The notes under the pieces are model-generated. The model searched no databases and was not told where the DNA came from. It was given only the letters and a program-made list of their open reading frames with translations. Source: Monarcha castaneiventris obscurior (taxonomy: Eukaryota > Chordata > Aves > Passeriformes > Monarchidae). From it: 64,000 bases of DNA. Below are positions 1 to 12,289 of this stretch, piece after piece. The position numbers were made by a program, and so were the translations under genes. The stretch is taken from NCBI GenBank assembly GCA_026261815.1, contig JAMPIT010000437.1:5406001-5470000 (forward strand), in the 5' to 3' direction. The first letter of the stretch is position 1, and each line of letters begins with the position of its first letter.

Positions 1-3000
1 ACAAATGTGTGGTGTCTCCATGGTTAACTGAGAAATTTTCCCCTGCTTGTCTCAAATGAAAAGCTGTCTGCTGAAAGAACAGGTGGAGTCAGTTTTTCCC
101 CTAACATCCCATAGAGTTGGCATTGCTGTAGTGTTGCATTTAATCCTTTCCTGATGCCTTCATGGCTCGTTTAGTCTTGTGTTCACATAAATGATGCACA
201 TATTGTGTCATGCTGTCTGGAAATAGGAAAGGAAGTGCTTATCTTCCATATAGTGAAACAGGATTTTGCATATATTAAAACATTACTGCTCATCTTTGAC
301 ACAAACTGTAAGCAAATAATATATATTTGCATACCATGTAACTATTTAATTATTTAAGATGCTGCCTTGGCTAAAAACTCTAGGTATATCTAATTAAATG
401 TTTCAAGGCAAAGTGATTTGTATTCTTCATTTAAAAGAAAAACTAATTCAATAAATATTTTATTATGGACTATATTTCAGTAAAAGTTCTGTTACTGAAT
501 TTGCTCTGTTATTTTAAAAATAATTGCCAGAGAAGACAATTATTTTAAAAAATAAAAAAAAGGAGAAACACCCCCTATTTACATCTCATTGGTTTTTTTG
601 CTGCCCAAGCGCAGTAAGGTGAGGGCTGCAGATTGAGGGCAGACACAGCACATCCCTGATAGCAGTTCTTGATGGCTTTGCTATTGCTCAGCCCAGGCAG
701 AGACCTCATGTCTGCAGTAGCTCTCACAAGCAGTATGGAAAGGGTAGGAGAAGATCTGAGGAAGTGGAGGGGTTGCTCCTGGTAGGGATTATCAAAATAC
801 CTTTCTTGAGACCTGATGGCAGCTGGCTTGGCAGTGTCACACAGAGAGAGACTTTGTGCATTGATGTGTTGGCCCTCTTATTCCACACCATCATAGAACT
901 GAACTTTAATGTTTGTAAACTTTCTCAAAGTTTTTTGTTCTGTCTCAGTCTCAGCATTCTGTGAAATCTAACATTGCTAAATAGAGCAAATTTCTCTTCC
1001 TTTGAATGTTACACAGGCTGTGCCAAATCCTCTTTTTCTCTCTGTATATGCCTCCTGCAGCAAATACAAAGGGGGTGGGGGAAACCCATGAGGATAAATA
1101 CTCTTGAGACACAAAGAATAACAGATGCAGTATTTGGAATCCTTAATTATTAGTCTCTGCTCTGTCACACAGTTTCTACAGCCCTTTGGAATTTTGATGC
1201 CATCATTTTGAAACAAGCACAGATGTTGTAATTATGAGAATAAATTAATGCAGGTAGTAGTCTTCATCTTTTACCTGCCCATCAAAATGAGGGTATTATT
1301 GGTTTTTGAAGTCTTCATTTGAGAATATTACTGAATTTTGAAGTCCCCCTCAGTGATATGTTTACCTGCAGAGCTGCCATTTCAGCTTGTTTGACTGTAG
1401 CATCCTAACTAAACTTTCTAAATTGCCATTCTCAGCTGAAGGTGTATCACAGGATTGAAAAAATGACCTTTACCATGTAATAACATCCTTTAGCTGTGGA
1501 ATTAGTGTGTTCCATCTATCACTCCTGCAGGCCTTGAGGTGTGTGCCTGGTTCTGTAGTGCCATTCCTGTAATAATGTCACAGCCTGCAGACAGACACTT
1601 CTCCCTTCGGTTACCACTGAAATTGGTGCTCTTGTCTCAGCATTATTATTACCACCATGTGTTATGTAGGTGATCAAATAACAAAATGTATTTTTGAACT
1701 ATTATTGACCTAATTTTTACTGGGTTTTTCCACCAAAGTTCATTCTTACCCTGCTTGTTATCCTGTGAATAATCTTTTGCTTAGATTAAGCAAGAGAGCT
1801 AAAGGCTTGAGAGACAGAAAACTTACTCCGAGTTTTTGCACAAATAATTAAAACACTCTATAAACTGCTGTACACAACAGGATATTTTGGTGCTCTAGAA
1901 ACTTAACTCTCGATTGGAAAGAGAAATATGTACTCATTCCTTCAAAGAACAATTAGGTGTTTTTAATAATGCACTCGCAAAACTTTACATGCTGTAGCTA
2001 ATAAAATGGAATTTGGTTTACTAAGTACTTGTAAATGAAAGACAAGGCTTTTATCTGCAGCAATTTACAATGTATACAGTAACAGAAAATGATGATTCAC
2101 AATGAGAACTTCAAAGTGTCTGATTTAGGCTTGTAATTTTCAAGTCAAGAGGATTTAGCATTCACACGTGAAAATGTTCGTTTGGGTAGATTAATCTTGT
2201 AAGTTAACTAATGTACACAACCCCAGGATGATATTGGCAAGCCTTGTGGTTGTCAGTTGTTCCATAGTAGAGATGTGATCCTGGCAAGGAATACTGAAAT
2301 GGATGTTGCCAGAAGTTCTCACTTAGGCCTCACCTGGGAAAGCACCATTCAAACTGGGAGTAATTTTGAGAGGAAGTGACAGAATGCTGGGAGGTCTGAC
2401 CATTGGGAAGAGAAACCAGAAATACTGCATTGCTGTTTGTCACAAATGACCAGCTGTAACAAATTTGGAGGAACTGATCCATTCTGGGAGTTAGTTCAGA
2501 TGGTGACAGCACATCCTCTGTCACTAAGGGCAGCACAAAAGGGTGAGATCACACTTTTGAAGACAGAGGCTGTTGCTGGGCTTTGTGAAGAGGAGTGGTA
2601 AAAATGTCCCAGAAAAGGAGGAGAGCTGCTCTCTCAGTACCTGCAGGGTGCCCATCTCTTTCAGGGAGAAAGCCACACGTGGCTAGGCCGACGTTCCCTT
2701 GACCTCTGTTGTTTTCCTACTACAGTTGCACAGCCCAATTTGTACATATTCTGGAGTATAATCATTATCTTTGTAACAACTGTGCTCCCGCACTCTTGGG
2801 TGTGCTGCAGGAGTTGTTATAGCTCCAGCTAAGTAGGTTTCTAAAACTCACTCCCTCTTAGAGATCCCTGTTGTACCAGTCACCTCTGTTACCATCCCCA
2901 CAGCTGAGTTTCTGGAGTCTGAATTTAAATCAAAACTTGTGAGGTGTTTCAGTGAGTTTCCATCAAATCTCATAGTTCATGACTTGTATATCATAGGATT

Positions 3001-4190
3001 TGAGCTCTTGTGTTTCTGAAAGGGAAAAGTTGCTTCTTTTACTTTGCTGTGATTTTTTTTTTCTCAATAATTTATGTAATCTTTGAGCCTGAAGGAAGAG
3101 AGAGACTAAGAATAAAGTACACCTATGGATTCATCACAGAGACTGAGCAGTCAAAAGCAGTCAGAAGCATCAAAGAACAGTGTTATTTACATTTAAAGCT
3201 AATTTGAGGACAGTTAGACTGCTGGTGACATTCCTGGTGTGTTTACTTGAATCTGAAATGTAGATGTTCCTTAGTTTGAGAACACATTATGTGTGACTGT
3301 GTGGGCTTCAGCAGCATTGTGATTTGCTTTCAAGCAAAAGGAAAGATGAACAAAGAAAGTGAGTCACCTTAAAGATAGGAGAGTGACAGTGGAAAATGTG
3401 GACAAGTATCTCTAGCAATTGACAAAAGTTAGGGAGGGTATGCCACTATACCATACTTTTATTTCCACAAGAGAATAAAAACACCATTCAAATGTTGGAC
3501 CAGCTCTTACAAGGGATTGGAAACTCTCTTGGCTAAAAGAAGGCTGAACCTAGTTTAGTTCTCTGTGGCTTCTCACAAAAGTGTAAAACATTTCTGTTTT
3601 GCTCAATATTATTCCACTTGCATTTTGTTTGGAAACCAGAGGTGGGAAGAAAAGACCTTGTGCATCTCACTGATTTTAAGAGTGTTAATTTGTGCGTCTT
3701 TAGGAAGGCACCTGCCAAAGCTATCAAACCCTGGATCAAAAATGATGTTTACCTGAAGTCAGCCCCCATGTGGGACTGTCTGATGTTGCAGTGTAGGAGG
3801 GCTCTGGGGGAACAGCCTGACCAGGAGATGCTGCATTTGCAGCCCCCTTTCATTTCTAATGTTGCCATTTCACCAATGTGAAAGCTGGAGCTCTTTCAGC
3901 TATTAACTGTACCTCTTACAGCCATTCTCTGTGAAATTACTCTGAAAAATAGAAAAAATATACACCACTAATAACTAGAAATCTTTTAGAAATCTGGGCA
4001 AAAAACCAGCAATGCAGGACTTCGTTTTGAGTATATTAAATTTATTTGCGGGGATGCAGCTCAGATGTAATGCCTAATATAAATCTAAATCTAATGTTTG
4101 TGCTCAAAAGGAAATACTAATTAGCAAGGTGGGATAACTCTCTGCGCTTCTCCTCCTCCTTTTAGTATCAGGAGGATGAAATGAAGTAGT
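1..4190. other. Gene-free AT-rich DNA
   Basis: No coding exon is recognisable. The longest open frame, at 3618-3881 plus, has 87 codons and no familiar motif. Overlapping open frames on both strands at 3533-3756 are typical of chance openness. There is no CpG cluster, no recognisable transposon and no long tandem repeat. TA-rich runs (for example around 316-330) and A/T homopolymers of 8-9 bases are scattered through it. Confidence 0.7.
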
Positions 4191-4199
4191 TCTTAATGT

Positions 4200-4780
4200 G
4201 TTCTCATCCAATTACATTTGGCTAAAATTATTCATTGATCACTAATCACTGGCAGTTGTTTACACAAAACAGTGCTCGTATGCAGCATGCAGCATATTGA
4301 GGATTATTGCTATAATAGGAGCTAATCAATGAAAACCACTTGTGACTCTCTTAATGAGGTGATAGTGAAAGGGGTTTTTTTTGTTTACCGCAGCAATAGA
4401 TTTTTCAAACCAGACAGAGCTCTTTGCATCCAGCAGGAAGCTGGTTTTCAGCCTTAGATCGCAGGCACCATTTTTCTCTTTCTCGCTAATAATATTAAAG
4501 TTGAAAAACGATTATTCCGGTCCCCTTTTATTAAACAAGCTATTACAAAGCAAGTGAAGGATTTCTGCACCTTCAATTTTCCACCTAATAATAGTAAAGT
4601 ATTTTCATTGTTGCCTTGACAATATTAATGCTATTTTTTTTCCCAATGCCTAAAGCAAGGAGTCTCACCATTTTCTTTGCCGAGTTGAAACAGATTGTGG
4701 CTTTAGACTTTAATATTAAAGACGGGTTTCTTTACTGGTTTTCACTGTGATTGGTTAATTCACAAGCTTGATATTCAGTA
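4200..4780. promoter_or_regulatory. Candidate conserved enhancer-like block
   Basis: This stretch is free of recognisable repeats and dense in homeodomain-, forkhead- and SOX/TCF-like words. Visible motifs are ATTGATCACTAATCACT near 4234, forkhead TGTTTAC at 4257-4263 and again at 4382-4388, CTAATCAATG near 4322, several TAATATTAAAG-like words between 4488 and 4725, and ACAAAG near 4545. It also keeps a few CpGs (TCTCGC, AACGATT, TTCCGG, GACGGG) although the flanks are CpG-poor. Density of ATTGAT/ATCAAT and TAAT words is typical of deeply conserved developmental enhancers in vertebrate gene deserts, but conservation cannot be seen from one sequence. The call is an inference. Chance AT-rich composition is the alternative. 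Confidence 0.35.
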
Positions 4781-4789
4781 GGCGAGATG

Positions 4790-7700
4790 TAGAAGTTAAC
4801 TAAATCTTCACAATAGCCTTTGGATTATTCTTGATAATACCAATGTTTTACACTGAGACATACCTTAACTCTAGAACTCCAACGTACCTTAAAATAAACA
4901 TATGTCAGATATTAGGCATTTAGGCAGAGTTTGTCATTGGCCTATATTTTTTTATAGTTTATCATACTATGGTTCTACCTTAAAGCTTCAGAAACACTCA
5001 TTCTGGTATTTTTGGAGGTGCTGTGTTCTCAAAGATCTGCTGATTTATTAGAGAACAGGGCATTCAGCACCCCTAAAAATAGATGGGTGAAGTTTTGACT
5101 TCAGAGAACATTCATTTTTGCAATCAGAAATGCGATGCAGAAATAGCCCTCCCCAGGCATGTGCTCTGAATGTCAGGCTGCCGCTCACTCTGTTCCACCT
5201 CCAAACAGTAAGAAATCTAAGATGGAATGATCTTCACTGGAAGATCCTTTAGTTACTTCTTTTTAATTATTTATACTGAAAATATTGCAAGTGCAACAGG
5301 AAGCTGAAAGTTCTCATATTATGCAGATTCAATGAGACTTTGGGGACAGCCATTAATATTTGCATGCTGGATAGTTTGGTTTGCTGCTTCAATTATCTGA
5401 AGCTTGATCACTGTGTGTAATCATAATTTGTTCATAAAACTACCCAGGCCTGTCAGCACAGTGCCTGAAATTAAGCTTCTTCTGCTTGTGCAGAGCTTAT
5501 GAAAAATTGAGTGGCAGTTCATTTTCACAAAACATGACAAACATAAAAGAAATTATGAATTAATTTTAAACCCTGCTTAGTACAGTCTTATCAACTTGAT
5601 GGAACCCTTTGTCTTAGAGAAGTCTGGCATCAGAGCTGATACGCTTAATTAGTATCAAGCATCTCAAAATGTCTGTGACTGGCAGGTTAGATCATTTTGT
5701 GTCCTCCCCCAACCTCCCTATGAATTGCAGTTTGAAATGTAACAGTTTTCATTAGGGAAGCTGGCTAACATAACTTTCACACCTTTACATCAAATTAAAC
5801 ACATGACAATGCTTCATCTGCAACAGCAATCCCAAAGACTGGCACAACCCACCAAATCAAAGATAAATAAAGACACATTTCCTGCTGTGGAGTCTCTTTA
5901 GCTTCGAGATTACAGTGTCTTGTAAGGGGAATATACTTTGATTTGAATGTGAACGTAATGTTTTTGGTCAGCACTTGGAAAAATTAACCCATCTGACACA
6001 AGAAATCATATAGGTAGCTAGATATCTCCAATAACCACTTTGGAGGCAATAAAAATTGGAGTATTTTATTAAAACATTCTGCTTCCTGTCAGTAGGATTT
6101 GAAAGCAGTATGTACCTTATCCAGGTATTCTTCAAATAATTATCTTCCTGGATTATGCCGAGGTAGGAGTGTCCCTAGTGTGAAAACAAGGATTTGAGTC
6201 CCAAATATTTATCTAAAAGATATGAACAGATATAATCTGTCTCCTGGAGAAAGAGTAGAATAATAATAATCAGGGATGTTAGAAATAATTGTCTAGATTC
6301 TCCTGTTCTCTCATTGAAGTGAAGCCTTGTAATTAATTATACCAATTTCCTCAAGGTAATTCCTGGGCTGTGGTGATGTAACAGGAGTATTACTAGACTT
6401 ATAGAATGGTAGGATAAGTTTAAAATCTTTGAATTTCTCCTATCCCTGCATATTTTTAACAACATCTAGAGAAAAAGTTGGGTAAGTTGGGTATCCAGAA
6501 AATATTGCATAAAGCTGTGCTTGTGGAAGAACTATTAAAACTTAGTTGAATTTGGACTGTAAAATCTTAAATCTAACTATGTGGCAAACTCTACTTGACT
6601 TTTGGATATTGATCAGATAGTCACAGTGGTGCTGAACCCTTGGTCTGTGATACATTTTGAATCTTCCAATAAAGAGGTTTCAATTCTTTGTTGATATTTT
6701 CTGGACTTTCAGTTAGGCTCAGCTGTGCTTCATATTCTTTGCTCCTACTGGCATTCAAATCCCATTGGAGTTACTGGGATAATTTGCTGAGGAAGGAGGA
6801 CAAGTTTAGACCTATGTCATGTATTTCTTTTTTATGTGCAAAGAGAGGGAGAAAGAATGAAATTGCCCTCAAGTATTTGAAAGAAGAAATAAGGTAATCT
6901 TTTTTTCTCCTCTGCTCTGCAAAATGATTTTTTTATTCTTTTTTTTCTTTACATTTTTTTTCCCCAAGAGTCTCCTGCCTCTCAGAGTCTGACTGCCTTA
7001 AGTTCGCATGGCACTGGTAAAAATGGATATGGTCTATACACCTGCAGGAGCCTGGGCTTTGAACAAACACTGTGATCATGCTTAGGATTACGTTAAGGAG
7101 ATATCTCAAAATTTGTTCTACAATCCTGAGCTTTCCATAAACCTTTCTATGACTTCCATAATGTGTTTCTTTTGCGTGAACTTTGGATATTCCTGTTGCT
7201 CCTACTGTAGTCTTTACCACCTTGCCAGGGCTGTAATACCTGTCAAATAAGCAACTTTTCTACATTCCAGTTTGAACTTTCATCCTTCATATCTGTTTTG
7301 ACCATTCTGGGCCACATCTAGTTTCCATCTTACTCTTAAGGTGAAAATATTGTAAACTGAGGAGAACAACCTATTTCAAGGAGGCTGGATTCTTTCAGGC
7401 TGAGAATATTTTTCTGCTGGTATCTGTGCTCTCCCCAGAGGAACCTTGGCTTAACTCTAAACTCAGTTGTCACTGCTAGTCTTCATTTCTCATCATTTCC
7501 AGAATTACTGTACTGTAAAAGTAATTTCTGAAATATCATTACAGATTAAGACAAAGCTTTTTCTTTTTTTATCGTATAGCTTAGAGTGTCTTGGTATGCT
7601 AAGAGACCTGTTTGTGTCAGGAGAAAAATGGTTTTTTACTTACATTTCAAATTTAATAGCTACTAAAAGCATTTACTCATTATCCAGCTACCAGCACACA

Positions 7701-7964
7701 GAGCCTTTCATACATATATTGTTGGAAATGACAATACTGCTTTTTAAATTTTATTTTTTTTATAATAAAATTAACAGAAATGCAGCTAATGGGGCACAAC
7801 TTGGCAAATCAGTACTAAGTGCTAGTTCAGTCCATGTGCTGCTCACTGGTGAAGAGCTGTCCTCATCTTGTGCCTTTGATTTCCAGCAGCAGTGCAGGGA
7901 TGGGTCCTGACTGTGTTCTCATACCCTAAATCTTTGAAAATTTGCTACTCTGCAAGTTTTGGGG

Positions 7965-7965
<1 letters not shown>
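4790..7965. other. Gene-free AT-rich DNA
   Basis: No gene is recognisable. It contains the longest open frame of the window, 7467-7910 plus (147 codons), which is rich in Phe, Leu and Ser, has no recognisable domain and lies in T-rich DNA, so it is treated as chance. A repeat-poor sub-block at 5270-5580 has homeodomain/POU-like words (ATTAATATTTGCATGC near 5353, AATTATCTGAAG, TAATCATAATTTG) and could be a conserved element. Around 6290-6380 there is faint resemblance to an old amniote repeat. Confidence 0.65.
5270..5580. promoter_or_regulatory. Candidate conserved block with POU octamer
   Basis: An octamer-like ATTTGCATG at about 5358 is embedded in ATTAATATTTGCATGC, and AATTATC, TTGATCA and TAATCATAATTTG words follow within 80 bases. 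No repeat family is recognisable. These are binding-site words for POU and homeodomain proteins. Function and conservation are inferred only. Confidence 0.25.

Positions 7966-8016
<51 letters not shown>
7966..8016 (+). repeat. Poly(T) homopolymer, 51 bases
   Basis: An uninterrupted run of 51 T, by far the longest homopolymer in the window. Read on the minus strand it is poly(A), as left by retroposition, but the sequence that would precede it on that strand (plus coordinates above 8016) resembles no known transcript or SINE. It could be an expanded T microsatellite. Its length is likely to vary between individuals and between sequencing reads. Confidence 0.9.
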
Positions 8017-8018
<2 letters not shown>

Positions 8019-9159
8019 CTTTGTACATGAAAAACTGCTAGGATCATATGTTAGCACTAACTTTTTTATTTCTCTCAGGCCCATGGAACAAAGAAGTTGA
8101 AATTTGCACAGATATCATTATGGAATACTTCTTGCATCATGGAAAATTTCATACCTGCTTACACAAGCTCCACTGTCTGAACTCGGTGGAGATGTTTCTT
8201 TTTTTTAGGCAGGAAAAGATTGGATTTGACTGTATTTGTAGCTTTCCTTTATTCACTAGAAATACTCTGCTAAAAGTGGTTTGTTTTTGCTGCATCTCAG
8301 CAGTGTAAATGACATGCTTCAGAGCAGTGGTGGGCACTCCAAAGTGGTCAGCCCGATGTTTACTCGGATTTTTATATGCTCTTGAGTGGCATGTGATTAA
8401 AGGGATGATTTTGAAGTTTCACGCTGCTGCTCTGTTAATGCACTTGTCATTTTTCAAGTGGTACTAGTGCAGGAGTCATGGAGTGGTTCTTTATGCCCCC
8501 AATAAAGCAAACCTCTAATGAAGAGCCCTTTTCCTTCTTCCTAGTGCTGTATGCAGTTCAACTTTTTAGGGGAAAATAGAGAACTTAATGACAACTTCAT
8601 GTCCAGCCATGAAAACCGGTGTCTCATGTGCTGCCTTGAGTTTCCTTTCTGCCTTTTAGCACTCTTGGATGTCAGACAGATGTGCTAATCGAAATCTTCC
8701 CTCAGATTCTTTACTAGGGTTTCTGAGTCGTACACACCTAAGTGTACTGAAGTCATACTCCTAAAAGTGTCTGCCAGTCTTGGCCTCAGTGGGAACATTT
8801 TCTTCCAATCTCTAAATTGTCAATTTGTCCTGGAAGTGGAGCTTCTGTGCTAAACAACAGGGAGTAGAAGAGGGCAGGACAATTGTACAGAGCAGGAGAC
8901 TTGAAGCACCTGGCAAATATTTGGCTGTGCAGTTCTTCCCACAGGAATGTAATCAGCTCCCTTCTCCCACCATCTGGAAGAGGGAGCATTTTTGCCAGCA
9001 GAGGAACTTGCTCTGCAGTCCCCATCCTGCCTACCTTCTGTTCTTTTCTCCACAAAGAGCATTTTCTCCCTTTCTGACTTCACAGGCTGATCCAGAATCC
9101 CACGTGAGAAAGTAAATGGAGGTGGCAGTATTGTGGGATGGATACTTCTTGATTTTGTC

Positions 9160-9175
9160 AAAAAAAAAAAAAAAA
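9160..9175 (+). repeat. Poly(A) run, 16 bases
   Basis: Uninterrupted A16 followed by A-rich sequence to about 9200. No retroposed gene or SINE is recognisable immediately upstream, so it is listed only as a simple repeat. Confidence 0.8.
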
Positions 9176-11666
9176 TAGAAAAAACAAAAGGAAAGAAATT
9201 ACATTCTGCTCAAGCTTTTTCAAGCTTTGAGAAATGTACTGACCTGTGGAAAATAATGGTCAACACTGGCTTTGAAATGAAGCTGTGCTTTTTGCTATTC
9301 CAAACCATATTTGAACAGCTTCCAAATGATTTGGTAGAGTTTCATGGAGAGAGATGAAACAGAATGGGGTACAGTAGCTTGGGGTTTATTTTGTTTTGTT
9401 TTCCTATCATCCCTTAGCCAGAATTTCTCTGCAATGGAGGTTCTGGTTCTGTTTGAAGCCATGCTTGCTCTTGTGTCAGAGATGTGGTTCATGTGTGCAA
9501 TGCAGGCATTAGTGAGCTGCATCAATGCCTCTTTCATTCTGCTGAGCTGTTGTTGTCAGTGATGAGAAAAGTGCCTTGTTTCTTAGCTCAGAGTTGATTA
9601 GAGGTGTTAGCCCTGCAGTATTAGTTTTGAGACTTCCTTGTGGCATGTAGTCAGTGTTTTATTAACTTTGGGGTTTTTTTAAAATGCAATTAAAGAGATG
9701 AAAGTAAATTATCATTTCTAGTTGCTATTGATGGAGTATGGTAAACACACTTAAAAGTTTTATCTGCTGCCCCTGAGCTTAAGTGGTTCTTTATGTAACC
9801 AGCAGATTCTGGTTATTGTTTTGATGCAAGTGTGTTACAGGGATGTGTAAATGCACAACCCCAGGTTCTGTGTGTTGCAGGGGCAGGGCTGCAGGATCTG
9901 TTTGTGACTGCAAGACAGCTCCTCTCTTCTGCTTTACACGACTGGAAAGTGGAAAAGGTCATAAAGATCATCAGGAAGATGTTTAACATGCTCATGGTTT
10001 TGCCTGTAGCCTGTCTGAAATTGATGCTCTTGGTTACTTTTCACCACCCAGGCTGGTTAAATGAATGTCAGGCATGAAGATGAGAATGGGAACCTCAGAG
10101 TTAATGTTACAGCAGCCCCTGAGAAGTCATATCAGGAGCAAACCCCCTGCTACTACCAGGGCCAGTTAAACAAGGTCTGAAGGATGTGATGCACTGTAGC
10201 AAGCTAAGGGGGAAAAATGAAGTTATTTAACAGCATTTAATTAAAATGTTTCCCATAATAACTATGCATGCATCTTTAATGATCGTGAAAACTGTTTCCC
10301 TTGCTTGGTCTTCATTTTGAACACCAGTTCTCACAGAATTTTCATATATAGGACCGAATATATGTGATAATCAACAACTGTTCAGATGCCCAAAGTTGGT
10401 GTTAAAATATTAATATTGCAAAATCAAACAGTCTTTTCTTTAAAATAAAAACCATTTACTCCAGAGCAAAGCTCAATTGAAACAATGTGATTCCTCCTTG
10501 TCCTTTTATCCATAAATAATGGATTTTTAAGAAATGGAAGGACAACTTTGTGAATTGCTAAGGGTAAGAAATATTCAAAGATTCAAACCACGAATAAAGT
10601 ATTATTTAAAGTAGTTAATCAGATGTTGATTCTGGGGATTTTTGTTTCTAACCTTCGCTCTTACATTGCTCTCAATGTGCCAGTTGGTTCTTAGGGAAGA
10701 TTTCTTTTTCAGAGTGTAGAGAAGAACTAAATCACTTCTGATTGAGCATCTACCAAAGTGCTGGGCAAGTCACACACTTCTTATTTGTATTATTTGTGCT
10801 TCATAGGGAGGACAGATGCGGACCTCTGAGAGGGGACTGGAAATCGGTAAAAGAATAAGACCAGATGCTCAAATTGTCAAGCCTAAAGTGGCTAAATCTT
10901 GAAACTGTAGCACTTGCGATCCCAAAGTCAGCACAATCTGCCAGAGATGTTGCTGGTTTAAGTGGCCATTTGTCTTATAGAAAGAAAAAATACAGGGAAA
11001 CTGAAGGCAGTTAATTATTAATTTATTATTCTGGAGTTTGAGACAGTTCAAGCACCTATCCAAGTCATGATGTCCTGAAGTTCTTTCTCATCAGCTCTGA
11101 ACACAGGTTTTATAAATCAAGTCTTTCTGTGCATGTTATTTTGGTGTGGAGTGTTATTTTTAAGCTCCCTTGCTGCAATGATGTCGGAGTGATGAAGCTG
11201 GGACGTGTTTGAGTGCTCCGTGGGAAGCAAAGCTGAGCCCAGTTTTACAATCGCCATCCTGAAAACCAAACACACAATGTTCTTCTGAACCTGCTTCCCC
11301 TCCCACGAGCTGCTCAGCACCTCATTTAAACCATGCAGCACATCTCCTGCTTCATCTCTCCTTACAAAACAGGGGAGGAAAATTACTGCAGAATCAACGT
11401 GAGCCCAGCCAGAGGCTGCTGCTGCTGCAGAAGGGACACTGCTGTCCCCAGCCGTGCCCACCCTCCTGCTGCAAAGCACCACTCTGCTGAACTGTGTCCA
11501 TTTCATGGCACCCTTGAATTCAGATAATCCTTGGATTCAGATAATCAGAAACAGAAAATGGATGTTAAACTTCTTTTTTTTTTTTTAAATACCAACTGTG
11601 TCAAAATATTTTGCTAGCAAAGCGATACTGGTTAAGCAATACTTGCCTGGTACTAAGCCTTTAAAA

Positions 11667-11683
11667 TTTTTTTTTTTTTTTTT
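11667..11683 (+). repeat. Poly(T) run, 17 bases
   Basis: Uninterrupted T17 lying about 80 bases after a T13 run at 11574-11586. No transposon body is recognisable beside either run. Confidence 0.8.
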
Positions 11684-12049
11684 AAGAGAAAAATTATTTT
11701 GAGGAGCAGTCCTTGGGCAGTTAGCCTGGACTTCTAAGCTATAGATCTTAATTATATAATAGAAATGTTAGATGCAAAACTAAGAATTTTCACTAAGTTA
11801 TAATTTTAAGTAAATAATGGACCAAGGATATATAACTTGGAGTTAAGTTTCCATCTTCTTCCTTAGTTTTGAAAACCTTTCACTGGTTTATTTCAGAATT
11901 TTGTCTTCACTGAAATAACAGAGTCAGAAAATTTTGTAAGGAAGTTTCTGATGGAGAGATCTGAAACAGAGCAACAGAAGTGGGTGGTGGAAGTGACAGA
12001 AATTGCCACAGTGGATTTCAAAGACTGCAGGGGAGGTTTACAAATAGGA

Positions 12050-12275
12050 GAGGTGATGGCATTAATAATGTTTCACGTTACTGCATCAATTACCTGATTC
12101 ACTGTGCCAGTGAAGAACGGGATTTAATAATTTCCATCTCTTCCTGTTGAAGCATATTAGCCATCCATTTGCTGAGGGGTTTTAATTTGTAGAGAGATGA
12201 AATGCTGTTTGACCCGAGTGCTTGTTGAATACAAACCAATGACAAATATATATGCGTAATCTAACTGCAGTTTAC
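12050..12275. promoter_or_regulatory. Candidate conserved enhancer-like block
   Basis: Repeat-free stretch with closely spaced words for homeodomain and related factors: ATTAATAATG at 12061, ATCAATTACCTGATT near 12085, TTTAATAATTTCC near 12122 and CAATGACAAATATATATGC near 12237. CpGs in TTCACGTTAC, GAACGGG, ACCCGAG and ATGCGTA persist in CpG-poor surroundings. No coding potential is visible. The call rests on motif density alone. Confidence 0.3.
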
Positions 12276-12289
12276 AAAAGTCTTTTCAG

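Larger units (their letters stand above)
8017..12040. other. Gene-free DNA, locally GC-richer
   Basis: No gene is recognisable. Between 8786 and 9161 open frames of 64-103 codons overlap on both strands, which points to stop-poor, GC-richer sequence and not to one real gene. The 11117-11527 interval behaves the same way and includes a GCTGCTGCTGCTGC-like run near 11415. A splice-acceptor-like site followed by an open frame lies at 8055-8308. ATGCATGCAT is a 10-bp palindrome at 10264-10273. Homopolymers are A16 at 9160-9175, T13 at 11574-11586 and T17 at 11667-11683. Confidence 0.65.

Noticed and set aside
6290..6380. Faint similarity to the TTTACAC-type amniote repeat
   Set aside because: Only AGATTCTCC and ATTGAAGTGAA fit. 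Not enough ordered matches to call.
7467..7910. 147-codon open frame, longest in the window
   Set aside because: No recognisable domain, Phe/Leu/Ser-rich composition from T-rich DNA, no splice or promoter context. Length is within chance for 64 kb of AT-rich sequence.
8786..9161. Several overlapping open frames on both strands
   Set aside because: Openness in many frames at once reflects stop-poor composition and does not indicate a single gene.
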